A DNA stretch of 64,000 bases, taken from contig OY720098.1 of assembly GCA_963082875.1 (NCBI GenBank), positions 1,550,001-1,614,000 on the forward strand. The letters are read 5' to 3'. Below, piece by piece: positions 1 through 11,234 of the stretch. The DNA comes from Corella eumyota. Lineage: Eukaryota; Chordata; Ascidiacea; Phlebobranchia; Corellidae. Position numbers and translations under genes: made by a program. Within the stretch, counting starts at the first letter, position 1, and each line of letters begins with the position of its first letter. The notes below the pieces were generated by a model. It ran no database searches. It had not been told where the DNA came from and saw only the letters and a list, made by a program, of their open reading frames with translations.

Positions 1-78
1 ACCCTTGGACCCAGTGTTAACAGATAACTTATACTTGTCCCATATTCACCATTGAATCCAGTGTTAACAAATAGCTTA
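1..78 (+). repeat. 47-bp minisatellite, partial copies
   Basis: About one and a half copies of the same 47-bp unit (core CCAGTGTTAACAGATA) that forms the large array at 4836-6860, in the same orientation. It lies just beyond the 3' end of the minus-strand lectin gene. The remaining bases up to position 316 are AT-rich with no gene that I can see. Confidence 0.8.
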
Positions 79-316
79 TTACCAAAATTAAAGAGCAATA
101 GACATTATCAAAACTAAAAAGCATTTTCCATTTTCTAGCAGAAAATGTGGGTTAATAAAAAATGGCGTTTTCGGTAATTATTTTTCTGTAATATACCAAC
201 AACTTATTTTCAAAGACAATTGTTTTACTTAAATTTCTTTATTAAATAATTTTTAATATATAACTTACTCTCAAATATAATTTTTAAAAAAGGTATTTTT
301 AGTAGTTCATTTTTTT

Positions 317-3300
317 TTAAGTTGAAGACATTTCAAACAACGCAATACCGTAGGTATATCTTAACCAGCATGCGATGCCAACAATTTGGGCTACTGCAAT
401 AAAGAACGCCACAGAAGTTACGACAATTAAAATATTAATGTCTCTCTTCGTTACAGGTTCTATATTTCGTCGTTTCAAAAACATATCTTTAGTCATTGTT
501 GTTGAGGTTAATAGTGACATCAGATTGGATGGTATTGTTGTTTGTGGGGTAGTAGGAATTGCTAAAAATTATTATTTAGAGCTTTATTTCATGGGTGGCG
601 TATTTTATTTTGTGGAAAAACTTTAAAACTTGATCTAATCTAATTTTATAAGTAAAGCAGTTATTTAAAACCTAGTTCTTGCCAAAGACCTTACATACTT
701 CTTTGACTATGTTTCTGCTACTAGGTGCTGTTAATGGTTATGGCATCAAACTACAAGCTGTTCGAGTCGCACTAATGCCACACTATTTGCCTTCAGGCCT
801 AGAGTTACTTTAAACACGTCACAACAGCACTCTTTTTTTAATACAATGCAAAGATTTTTGGGAGTAAAGTTTCGGGTTCGAGTCGCACTAATGCCACACT
901 ACTCGCCCTTGAGTTCACAATAAGCTCAACCCACGTCACAACAACACGCCCTTTTTCAATAAAATATGAAACCTATCACCTTAAAGTAATAAGAAAAGAA
1001 TTTTTTACATAATATTATCTTAAATAAAATGTGTGGCAGTACCAATTGTTGGAGCAAGTAGATCTCGCTGGCAAAGGTACTTATTTAGCGCATCACAATA
1101 TTCAGTTTCGTACCGAGCACTAGCCCTAGTTTGAACAAGTTTAGCACACTCTCCAGATCCGATTAAAGGTAGTTCAGCTGATCCGACGTGGACAAAACCA
1201 TTATTATCACTCCATTGAAAAGTGGTTGCATTGAACTTTTGCAGATCAACCCACACATCTTCGCTAACTGCAAAATAAGTTTGTTTAATAAAATTACCCA
1301 GTTTTGTGCTATAGTGGTTTTGTGCTCACTAAATAAGGTCTTGTGTTTGATTCCTACTGCTTCCATGTAGTTGTGCTCTTTAGAAAGTCACTATAAACAG
1401 TATAACCTCCTGCTGTACCAGTACTTAATCAGCAGCATAATTATCAGGCAATTGTTTTCAATAATATTTCAAACTGCCACAGTCAACTCGAGACAGGTTT
1501 CAGTAACAAATTTTACTCTTGTAGGGTCGTGAACTCGATCTTTACACATCAGGATTAATAAACATATCTAAATGCATTACAAAAATGTTAAATACTTACA
1601 GTTTAAAGATTTAACTTCTTCGAGTTTGTTAGTTGTGTTCAAAATAACCAAAAATGATTGTTTATTTACACAACCTTGTTTTGCAGAATTAAAATTTGTT
1701 ATAACCTCTGATACATTGTAGGCATAGGACGAATTGTATTGCTGTGTAGTGGATAATGATTGTGTTGAAAGTTGTGTGGTTGTTTCTACTGTTGTTGTTG
1801 TAGGTTGTGTGGTTGTTTCTAGTGTTGTTGATGTAGGTTGTGTGGTTGTTTCTAGTGTTGTTGTTGTAAGTTGTGTGGTTGTTTCTACTGTTGTTGTTGT
1901 AAGTTGTGTGGTTGTTTCTACTGTTGTTGTTGTAGGTTGTGTGGTTGTTTCTAGTGTTGTTGTTGTAGGTTGTGTGGTTGTTTCTAGTGTTGTTGTTGTA
2001 AGTTGTGTGGTTGTTTCTACTGTTGTTGTTGTAAGTTGTGTGGTTGTTTCTACTGTTGTTGTTGTAGGTTGTGTGGTTGTTTCTAGTGTTGTTGTTGTAG
2101 GTTGTGTGGTTGTTTCTAGTGTTGTTGTAGGTTGTGTGGTTGTTTCTACTGTTGTAGGTTGTGTGGTTGTTTCCAGTGTTGTTGTTGTAGGTTGTGTGGT
2201 TGTTTCTACTGTTGTTGTGGGGTCCCCGGTTGTGGTAGATGGTACTATAATTTTAAATAAAAAGAATTGATACATAACGACCACCAGACATTATTTGGTA
2301 CAATGTGAAAATTATTAGGCTTTTAGCATATTTACTTTAGTTTAATTTTGAATAAAAAAGGTTAACAACCATAGACTTAAATTTTTTAAAACAACTTAAC
2401 TATAAAGTGTTTTAGCTAATCGCCTTAAAGTTAAGAAACATGCAATATAAAGCATTTTACTCTAACTTAAGTTTTTTGAGTGGCATATTTTGTTTTGGGT
2501 AAAAACGTTGTATCAAAAAAATCGTATTAAAAATAGTTTTTACATAGAGCTTTTTTTTTAATCCAAGTAACTTTTTATAATATTTTTTTGATTCTGACTC
2601 TTTATTACAACATGCGGTCCTAGGTTTGAATTGAACTAGGTAAAAGTATTAAAAAAACTTCTGCTGGATAAATTTTACTTGACCGTCAGATTTTTAAATA
2701 ATCTTTTCGATTATAGAAGGTGTTACTATTCGAAATTGTTTTACAAAAGGCCCTACATTATGAAAGCCACACCAATCACTATTCGCCTTTAAGCCAAGAG
2801 TTTACATAAGGCTTAAAACACATCACAACAGCACACCCTTTCCCAAGAAATTTATGTAGATTTGGAAAGTCAAGTTTCGGGTTGCACTAATGTCACACTA
2901 TTCGACCTTGACTCTGCAAAAGATTCAACCCACATCACAACAACACGCCTGTTCTCAATAAAACATGAAACATATCAACTTAAAGAAAAACACCAAAAAA
3001 ATTTACACAATAATATTTTAAATAAAATGTGAGGCAGTATCAGTTGTTGTAGGGGGGGGGGAGCTTTCTCACAAAGGACATTTAACTTTGTTGAGCAATC
3101 TTCAGTTTCGAACCGCCAACTACCTTCGCGATTTATAAATTTACCACACCCATAAGATCCGATTAAAGGTAGCTCAGCTGATCCGACGTGAACAAAACCA
3201 TTATTTCCACCCCATTCCATAGAGGTTGCGCTGATCTTTTTCAGATTAACCCATAAAGGTCTGACATCTGTCGAATAAGTTTGTTTATTTAAATTACCCA

Positions 3301-3732
3301 GTTTTGTGTTATAGTAGTTTAAACGCTTGGCTTCACCAAATTAAGTCTTGGGTTTGTTTTTTACTGCTTTTGAGTAAGGCGCTAAACGCTATGAACTCCT
3401 ACTAAGTCAATACTTAGTCATTAGTTTAATTATCAGCCAATTATAATCAATAACGTTCCAAACTGCAAACTCAACTCGAGACTGGGTCCGGGTAACAAAA
3501 TTTATTTTTGTAAAGTCGTGAAATCGATCTTTCAACATCAAGAAAGAATAAATATATATACATAAATACATCGCAAAAAAAATCAAATAATTACAATTAA
3601 ATGATACAGCATTTTGAAATTTTTCAGCTGTATTCAAAATAGCAAAATTTCCTTCTTGACAATGACTTTTCGCAAGAAAAAACACGTCGGTTTTATCATC
3701 ATCTACAGTGAAATGTGCTGAACTTGTTGTTG
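317..3732 (-). CDS. membrane protein with two C-type lectin-like domains, left copy (5' incomplete)
   Basis: Five phase-compatible exons read on the minus strand: 3732-3595 (first half of lectin-like domain 1), 3266 to about 3041 (second half), 2244-1600 (Thr-rich linker plus first half of domain 2), 1267-1043 (second half) and 561-317 (short Thr-rich stalk, one hydrophobic segment around INILIVVTSVAFFIAVAQIV, tail of about 17 residues). Each domain keeps four cysteines in the C-type lectin pattern (in domain 2: QGC, GEC, EYC, YLC) and the WVDLQKF core. EPN/QPD and WND calcium-sugar motifs are absent, so calcium-dependent sugar binding is doubtful. The linker carries many 11-residue units of the type TTTTVETTTQP, about 411 bp longer than in the right copy. 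Exon 2 has a C10 run giving +1 relative to its paralogue, and the expected donor GT reads AT, so this copy may be damaged. No signal-peptide exon was found. Confidence 0.7.
1310..1560 (+). mobile_element. old tRNA-derived SINE copy in lectin-gene intron
   Basis: Diverged copy of the local SINE: it keeps the body landmarks (cctgctg...agtacttaatcagcag, caactcgagac, and the tail near cgatctttacacatca). It sits in the intron between the two halves of lectin-like domain 2. Equivalent remnants occupy the matching introns at about 3310-3560, 7075-7240 and 8590-8850, so the insertion predates the domain and gene duplications. Confidence 0.6.
1740..2225 (-). repeat. 33-bp coding minisatellite (Thr-rich stalk)
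   Basis: A tandem coding repeat of about 33 bp (11 residues, TTTT(V/L)ETTTQ(P/L)) inside exon 3 of the left lectin gene. Unit variants change length in multiples of three and keep the frame open. The right-arm paralogue has only a short remnant at about 8310-8385, so the array expanded or contracted after the inverted duplication. The product would be a likely O-glycosylated stalk between the two lectin-like domains. Confidence 0.85.
3310..3560 (+). mobile_element. old tRNA-derived SINE copy in lectin-gene intron
   Basis: Diverged SINE body (gagtaaggcgct, gaactcctac, aactcgagactgggtc, gatctttcaacatcaag) in the intron splitting lectin-like domain 1 of the left gene. It is positionally equivalent to the copies at 1310-1560 and, inverted, in the right gene. 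Confidence 0.6.
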
Positions 3733-3784
3733 CTACTCATTCAAAAAAGTTTGTAAATTGACTTATTTTTTTACTGCTGTTTTC

Positions 3785-4018
3785 AATGATAAATATGGGA
3801 CTTGTATAGGCTATCTGTTAACACTGGGTTCAAGGGTGAATATGGGACATGTATAAGCTATTTGTTAACACTGGGTTCAAGGGTGAATATGGGACAAGTA
3901 GAAGCTATCTTATAACACTGGCTTTAATGGTGAATATGGGACATGTATAAGCTATCTGTTAACACTGGGTTCAAGGGTGAATATGGGACATGTATAAGCT
4001 ATTTGTTAACACTGGGTT
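3785..4018 (-). repeat. 47-bp minisatellite, left array
   Basis: About five copies of the 47-bp unit in reverse orientation relative to the right-hand array (core TATCTGTTAACACTGGGTTC). They lie directly upstream of the first recognised exon of the left lectin gene and directly outside the palindrome arm that begins near 4012. Confidence 0.85.
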
Positions 4019-4847
4019 TAAACTGTTAGAAAGTTAAAATTTTTTAAATAATTAATAACTTGGAATTATGTATTTATTAAGTTACAACATTTTATTAGAC
4101 TTACTGGAGTTTACTTCTCTATATTCTAGTACTTGCAAAACGAATATTACTGCTAAAAGCCTAAGCCTAAACATATCGCTGCTGCACATTTTAAATATTT
4201 GCTCAAACTTAGCTTACTTAATTTTGTTGTTTTTTTTTGAAAAATATATTCTCTGACATCATAATAACTATATTCTCTGTCATCATAATATCATAATAAC
4301 TATATTCTCTGACATCATAATAATTGTATATATCGCAACAATTGCAGTAACAAATACACTTGTAAATGCAAATTAGTTTCACAAAAGTTTTTGATTTTTT
4401 TTCAACATTTTTTTGTAATTTTACTTGGAAACAGCAAAGGTGTTTCTTCTCAGCAAATGACAACTTTTAGTAACTGCGTTTATTAACTAGGTGAAATCTG
4501 CGCAATATAATTTATTATTATTGGTTGGTAATTTTAAAAGATTGTTTATGCAATTGTTGTGAAATTAACGTTAATTATTAGATCAGATATATTTTCCAAA
4601 AACTATGGTTTTATAAATAAGATAACTAAATTAAGTAAGCTAAGTATAAGCAAATAATAAAAAATTGCAGCAGCGATATGTTCAGGCTTTTAGCAGTAAT
4701 ATACGTTTTGCAAGTACTAGAATATAGAGAAGTAAACCTATTTTACAGTAAGTCTAATAAAATGTTGTAACTTAATAAATATACAATTCCAAGTTATTAA
4801 TTATTTAAAAATTTTTAACTTTCTAACAGTTTAAACCCAGTGTTAAT
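4012..4847. repeat. palindromic core of the inverted duplication
   Basis: The left arm (about 4012-4228) and the right arm (about 4625-4847) are near-perfect reverse complements; for example gtttaaactgttagaaag on the left is matched by ctttctaacagtttaaac on the right. The spacer of about 400 bp between them contains three short tandem copies of tatattctctgacatcata (about 4246-4325) and no recognisable gene. Arms this similar could form a large hairpin or cruciform. Confidence 0.85.
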
Positions 4848-6860
4848 AAATAGCTTATGCATGTCCCATATTCACCCTTGAACCCAGTGTTAACAGATAG
4901 CTTATACATGTCCCATATTCACCCTTGAACCCAGTGTTAACAAATAGCTTATACATGTCCCATATTCACCCTTGAACCCAGTGTTAACAGATAGCTTATA
5001 CATGTCTCATATTCACCCTTGAACCCAGTGTTAACAGATAGCTTATACATGTCTCATATTCACCCTTGAACCCAGTGTTAACAGATAGCTTATACATGTC
5101 CCAAATTCACCCTTGAACCCAGTGTTAACAGATAACTTATACATGTCCCATATTCACCCTTGAACCCAGTGTTAACAGATAACTTATACATGTCCCATAT
5201 TCACCCTTGAACCCAGTGTTAACAGATAGCTTATACATGTCTCATATTCACCCTTGAACCCAGTGTTAACAGATAGCTTATACATGTCTCATATTCACCC
5301 TTGAACCCAGTGTTAACAAATAGCTTGTACATGTCTCATATTCACCCTTAAACCCAGTGTTAACAGATAGCTTATACATGTCTCATATTCACCCTTGAAC
5401 CCAGTGTTAACAAATAGCTTATACTTGTCCCATATTTACCCTTGAACCCAGTGTTGACAGATTGCTTGTACTTATCCCATATTCACCCTTGAACCCAGTG
5501 TTAACAAATAGCTTATACATGTCCCATATTCACCTTTGAATCCAGTGTTAACAGATAGCTTATACTTGTCCCATATTTACTCTTGAACCCAGTGTTAACA
5601 AATAGCTTATACATGTCCCATATTCACCCTTGAATCCAGTGTTAACAGATAGCTTATACTTGTCCCATATTTACCCTTGAACCCAGTGTTAACAGATAGC
5701 TTATACATGTCCCATATTCACCCTTGAACCCAGTGTTAACAAATAGCTTGTACATGTCTCATATTCACCCTTGAACCCAGTGTTAACAGATAGCTTATAC
5801 ATGTCTCATATTCACCCTTGAACCCAGTGTTAACAGATAGCTTATACATGTCTCATATTCACCCTTGAACCCAGTGTTAACAGATAGCTTATACATGTCC
5901 CATATTCACCCTTGAACCCAGTGTTAACAGATAACTTATACATGTCCCATATTCACCCTTGAACCCAGTGTTAACAGATAACTTATACATGTCTCATATT
6001 CACCCTTGAACCCAGTGTTAACAGATAGCTTATACATGTCTCATATTCACCCTTGAACCCAGTGTTAACAGATAGCTTATACATGTCTCATATTCACCCT
6101 TGAACCCAGTGTTAACAAATAGCTTGTACATGTCTCATATTCACCCTTAAACCCAGTGTTAACAGATAGCTTATACATGTCTCATATTCACCCTTGAACC
6201 CAGTGTTAACAAATAGCTTATACTTGTCCCATATTTACCCTTGAACCCAGTGTTGACAGATTGCTTGTACTTATCCCATATTCACCCTTGAACCCAGTGT
6301 TAACAAATAGCTTATACATGTCCCATATTCACCCTTGAATCCAGTGTTAACAGATAGCTTATACTTGTCCCATATTTACTCTTGAACCCAGTGTTAACAA
6401 ATAGCTTATACATGTCCCATATTCACCCTTGAATCCAGTGTTAACAGATAGCTTATACTTGTCCCATATTTACCCTTGAACCCAGTGTTAACAGATAGCT
6501 TATACATGTCCCATATTCACCCTTGAACCCAGTGTTAACAAATAGCTTGTACATGTCTCATATTCACCCTTTAACCCAGTGTTAACAGATAGCCTATACA
6601 TGTCTCATATTCACCCTTGAACCCAGTGTTAACAAATAGCTTATACATGTCCCATATTCACCCTTGAACCCAGTGTTAACAGATAGCTTATACAAGGCCT
6701 ATATTCACCCTTGGACCCAGTGATAACAGATAGCTTATACATGCCTCATATTTACCCTTGAACCCAGTGTTAATAGATAGCTTATACATGTCCCATATTC
6801 ACCCTTGAACCCAGTGTTAACAAATAGCTTATACATGTCCCATGTTTATCATTGAAAACT
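4836..6860 (+). repeat. 47-bp minisatellite, main array (about 43 copies)
   Basis: Tandem array of a 47-bp unit with core CCAGTGTTAACAGATAGC followed by TTATACATGTCCCATATTCA. Variants (ATGTCTC, ACTTGTCCC, AACAAATAGC) mark individual units. Two rare variants recur exactly 799 bp apart (5321/6120 and 5452/6251), showing a 17-unit higher-order block. The array ends just before the first recognised exon of the right lectin gene. It carries no long ORF. Confidence 0.95.
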
Positions 6861-6867
6861 TTTCTAG

Positions 6868-9800
6868 GTCCTGTAACAACGTCAAAATATTTCTTTGTAG
6901 AAGATTATCTCGACTATTTTGTCAAAGCAATAGAATCACATTGTCTACCAGGGGATTTTGCTATTTTGAATACAACTGAAAAATTTCAAGATGCTATATC
7001 ATTAAATTGTAATTATTTGATTTTTTTGCGATGTATTTATGTATATATATTTATTATTTCTTGATGTTGAAAGATCGACTTCACAAGAGTAAATTTTGTT
7101 TTCCGGACCCAGTCTCGAGTTTTATTGGCTTAGTAGGAGTTCATAGCGTTTATAGCGCCTTACTCAAAAGCAGCTTAAAAGCAGTAAAAAACAAACCCAA
7201 GACTTAATTTGGTGAAGCCAAGCGTTTAAACTACAATAACACAAAACTGGGTAATTTAAATAAACAAACTTATTTTGCAGATAACTCGCCTTTGTGGGTT
7301 TATCTGAAAAAGTTCAACGCAACGTCTTTTAGATGGGGTGAAAATAGTGGTTTTGTTCACGTCGGATCAGCTCAGCTACCTTCAATCGGATCTGATGAGT
7401 GTGCTAAATTTATAAATCGTGAAGGTAGTTGGCGGTACGAAACTGAAGATTGCCTTACGCGCTTAAAGGTCCTTTGTGAGAAAGCTTCCCCTCCTACAAC
7501 AACTGGTTCTGTCTCACATTTTCTTCAAGATAATATTTTGAAAATTTTTTTTTCGTATTACTTTATGGTGATGGGTTTTAAGTTTTATTGAGAGAAGGCG
7601 TGCTGTTGTGACGTGGGTTGAGCTTATTGCAGACTCAGGGTCGAAAAGTGTGACATTAGTGCGACCCGAAACCTGACCACCCAAAACTACATAAATTTTT
7701 CTAGGAAAGGGTGTGCTGTTGTGATGTGTTTTAAGCCTTATGTAAACCCGAAGCTCAAAGGCGAATAGTAATTGGTGTGGCTTTCATAATGTAGGGTCTT
7801 TTGTAAAACAATTTCGAATAGTAACACCTTCTATAAGTGAAAAGATTATTCAGAAATCCGACGGTCAAGTAAAGTTTATCCAGCAGAAGTTTTTTTAATA
7901 CTTTTACCTAGTTCAATTTAAACCTAGGACCGCATGTTGTAATAAAGTGTCAGAATCAAAAAAATATTATAAAAAGTTACTTGGATTAAAAAAAAGCTCT
8001 ATGTAAAAAATACGTTTAATAAAATTTTTTGATACAACGTTTTTACCCAAAACAAAATATGCCACTCAAAAAACTTAAGTTAGAGTAAAATGCTTCATAT
8101 TGCATGTTTCCTAACTTTAAGGCGATTAATTAAAACTTTTATAGTTGAGTTGTTCTTTAAAATTTAAGTTTATAGTTGTAAACCTTTTTATTTAAAATTA
8201 AAATAAAGTAAATATGTTAAAAGCCTAATAATTCTTACACTGTAACAAATAAGGTCATGTGGTCGCTATTTATCAATTCTTTTTATTTAAAATTATAGGA
8301 CCATCAACCACAACTGGGGACCCCACAACAACAGTAGCGACAACCACACAACTTACTACAACGACAACACAATCATTATCCACTACCCAGCAATACATTT
8401 CGTCCTATGCCTACAATGTATCAGAGGTTACAGCAAATTTTAATTCTGCAAAACAAGGTTGTGTAAATAAACAATCATTTTTGGCTATTTTGAACACAAC
8501 TAACAAACTTGAAGAAATTAAATCTTTAAACTGTAAGTATTTAACATTTTTGTAATGCATTTATATATGTTTATTAATCCTTGATGTGAAAAGATTGACT
8601 TTACGACCTTACAAGAGTAAAATTTGTTACCGAAACCTGTCTCGAGTTGACTGTGGCAGTTTGGAATGTTCTTGATTATAATTGCCTGATAATTAAACTA
8701 ATGACTAAGTATTGGCTTAGCAGGAGGTTATATCGTTTCTTGGCCATTCTTAAGAGCGCTACATCATGGAAGCAGTAGGGATCAAACCCAAGCCTTATTT
8801 AGTGAAGCCAAGTGTTCAAACTACTATACCACAAGACTGGTTAATTTTATTAAACAAAATTATTTTGCAGTTAGTGAAGCTATGTGGGTTGATTTGCAAA
8901 AGTTTAACGCAACCTCTTTAAAATGGGGTGGAAATAATGGTTTTGTCCACGTCGGATCAGCTGAGCTACCTTTAATCGGATCTGGAGAGTGTGTTAGACT
9001 TGTTCAAACTGGGGCTAGTGCTCGGTACGAAACTGAATATTGTGATGCGCTAAATAAGTTCCTTTGCCAGCGAGATCTACTTGCTCCAACAATTGGTACT
9101 GCCACACATTTTATTTAAGATAATATTTTGTGAAAAATTTTTTTCTTATGACTTTAAGGTGATAGGTTTCATATTTTATTGAAAAAGGGCGTGTTGTTGT
9201 GACGTGGGTTGAGCTTATTGTGGACTCAAGGGCGAGTAGTGTGGCAATAGTGCGACTCGAACCCGAAACCTTACTACCAAAAATCTTTGCATTGTATTAA
9301 AAAAAGAGTGCTGTTGTGACGTGTTTAAAGTAAACTCTAGGCCTGAAGGCAAATAGTGTGGCATTAGTGCGACTCGAACAGCTTGTAGTTTGATGCCATA
9401 ACCATTAACAGCACCTAGTTGCAGAAACATAGTCAAAGAAGTATGTAAGGTGTTTGGTTAGACTATGTAAGGTCTTTAGTTTAGTTTTTTCTAGCTTCTT
9501 ACTGCTTCCATGTTTTAAGTAAACAATTATAAACTGTAATACTTCAAAGCGAAAAGGTTATTTGGAAATTTGACGAACACAGGACCGCATGTTGTAAATG
9601 ACGAGCATGTTATGAACAAATACTAGGTTTTAAATAACTGCTTTACTTATAAATTTAAATTAGATCAATTTTTAAAGTTTTTCCACAAAATAAAATACGC
9701 CACCCATGAAATAAAGCTCTAACTAATAATTATTATTTAGCAATTCCTACTACCCCACAAACAACAATACCATCCAATCTGATGTCACTATTAACCTCAA

Positions 9801-9979
9801 CAACAATGACTAAAGATATGTTTTTTAAACCTCGAATTATGGAACCTGTAACGAAGAGAGACATTAATATTTTAATTGTCGTAACTTCTGTGGCGTTGTT
9901 TATTGCAGTAGCCCAAATTGTTGGCATTGTGTGTTGGCTGTGGTATACGTTTGGTGTCAATTTGGTCCGAATATCTTGA
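6868..9979 (+). CDS. membrane protein with two C-type lectin-like domains, right copy (5' incomplete)
   Basis: Five exons in compatible phase: 6868-7008, 7281-7505, 8299-8532, 8871-9095 and 9741-9979, giving 353 residues without the missing N-terminus. Order: lectin-like domain 1, a Thr-rich linker of about 25 residues, lectin-like domain 2, Thr/Pro stalk, one hydrophobic segment (INILIVVTSVALFIAVAQIV) and a short tail. Four cysteines per domain fit the C-type lectin fold; EPN/QPD and WND motifs are missing, so the ligand may not be a sugar. Domain halves are split by introns at the same place in both domains. Exon 2 keeps a GT donor, although it is the weak GTTCTG. The first exon begins after an acceptor (ttttctag), so signal-peptide exons must lie upstream, perhaps beyond the minisatellite; none was recognised. 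This is probably the functional member of the inverted pair. Confidence 0.78.
7075..7240 (-). mobile_element. old SINE remnant in lectin-gene intron
   Basis: Reverse-oriented, truncated SINE body (agttcatagcgtttatagcgcc, ttactcaaaagc) in the intron dividing lectin-like domain 1 of the right gene. It matches the inserted remnant in the left-arm intron. Confidence 0.5.
8590..8850 (-). mobile_element. old SINE copy in lectin-gene intron
   Basis: Reverse-oriented SINE with the landmarks ctcgagttgactgtggcag, attgcctgataatta and ggcttagcaggaggtt. It lies in the intron dividing lectin-like domain 2 of the right gene, at the same position as the plus-oriented copy in the left arm. Confidence 0.6.
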
Positions 9980-10379
9980 ACCTAAAAAAAAAAAAAAAAA
10001 AAAGATTTAAAAAAACATTTCCTTTAAAAATTATAATTGAGTGTATATTATTTATTAAAAATTATCCAATAAAGAAATTTAAGTAAATATTTGTGTTTAA
10101 AAATAAAACGCCATTTTATTAACAATAAGACATTTTTTATTAACCCGCATTTTCCCCCAACCTTAGGAAAATGCTTTTTTATTTTGATCTTAATTTTGAT
10201 AAAGTCCATTCGTCTAGAAATCATCAATTGATACACGTGACAATGTTTTTAAGGAATTTTAGAAACTTTTACAATGCATAAAATTAGCATTTATTAAAAC
10301 AATTTTATTCGAGAAATTATTGTTTCTCAAAGATTCGAAATAATTTAAAAAGTTACAGAAAACCGTCTAAATATCAAAA
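9980..10379. other. AT-rich intergenic stretch
   Basis: It begins with an uninterrupted run of about 19 A just after the stop codon of the right lectin gene. The segment at about 10070-10200 resembles, in reverse orientation, the sequence near 120-300 at the left end (acgccattttttattaaccc), so the inverted duplication extends this far. No gene is seen. Confidence 0.5.
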
Positions 10380-10670
10380 CCTGCAGCATGGTGTGGTGGT
10401 AAGAACACTTGCTACACCACCATGAGGTCGTGGGTTTAATCCCCACTGCTCTCAAACTGTAGCGCCCTTAAGTAAGGCACTATAAACGGTATGAACTCCT
10501 GCTGAGCCAGCACTTAATCAGCAGCATAATTACTGGGCAATTATAATCTATAATATTCCAAACTGTTAAAGGCAACTCGAGACTAGGTCGGATTAACAGA
10601 AGTTACTCTATGTTTAAGTCGCGCATTTGACTTTTCCACATCGAGGATAAAGATATATACAAAAAAAAAT
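10380..10670 (+). mobile_element. tRNA-derived SINE
   Basis: Full-length copy of the window's SINE family. It has a tRNA-like head with A-box-like tggtgtggtggtaag and B-box-like gtgggtttaatcccc, a body with aactcctgctgagccagcac and gcaactcgagact, and a tail ending catcgaggataaagatatat followed by an A-rich stretch. The RNA polymerase III promoter reading is inferred from the box motifs. Confidence 0.85.
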
Positions 10671-10916
10671 ATTCTTCTATTTTTCTTCGTCATCTAGTTT
10701 ATGTTATAATCCAAAATAATGATGTGTTCAAAATCAGTCTAAGAAGTTTTGTCTTTTCGGGCAAGAGATTCAAATACAACCTAGGCATATTTGCAATGGG
10801 GGATCTCTCATTCCACTTTTGCAAAACCTAGCAATACATTTCATAATCTTGGTGTAATGTTTAACTATAAAATGTTTCAGGTTGTGCATAAACTCAACCT
10901 TTTTCAGTTTCGTAAA

Positions 10917-11170
10917 TTCCTAGTTAGATATATCATCTGAAAACTTTAAAAAAATTTTTAGTTTTTTTCTTACAAATTTTCTTATTACTTTAATGTTTTT
11001 TTTAATTTCTTTTTTTTTTAAATTTTTTTCCCAAAAATCTGCTTCTTGATTTTTCGAATTTAAACAAAATTGACAAAGATCTTGTTTAATTTCATCCACA
11101 TTTTCAGGATTTTTTACAATGGGGGTATTAAGCAAAGCTGCTCTTTAGGTTAATTTAATTTTGCGCTTAA
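10917..11170 (-). pseudogene. inverted fragment of the nucleotidyltransferase-TPR gene (N-terminal part)
   Basis: On the minus strand this encodes a decayed copy of residues about 65-135 of the gene at 11972: the stretches NPENVDEIKQDLCQFC and a degraded IMRKKIDKKLK-like segment are shared, with an internal deletion of about 9 residues after QFC. It lacks flanking domains, so it is a fragment and not a gene. Confidence 0.8.
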
Positions 11171-11234
11171 ATTTTAATTTTAAAATTGCAAATACAAACT
11201 AGGTCAATACTGTAAAGCTTTGCTTTAATTTTAT

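Noticed and set aside
4068-4463. Short ORFs in the palindrome core (62 and 81 codons)
   Set aside because: Low-complexity composition, no splice logic or homology, and only one arm or the spacer is open.
4836-6860. CRISPR or telomere-like array
   Set aside because: The units are 47 bp, head to tail, without spacers, and too long and complex for telomeric repeats; this is a minisatellite.
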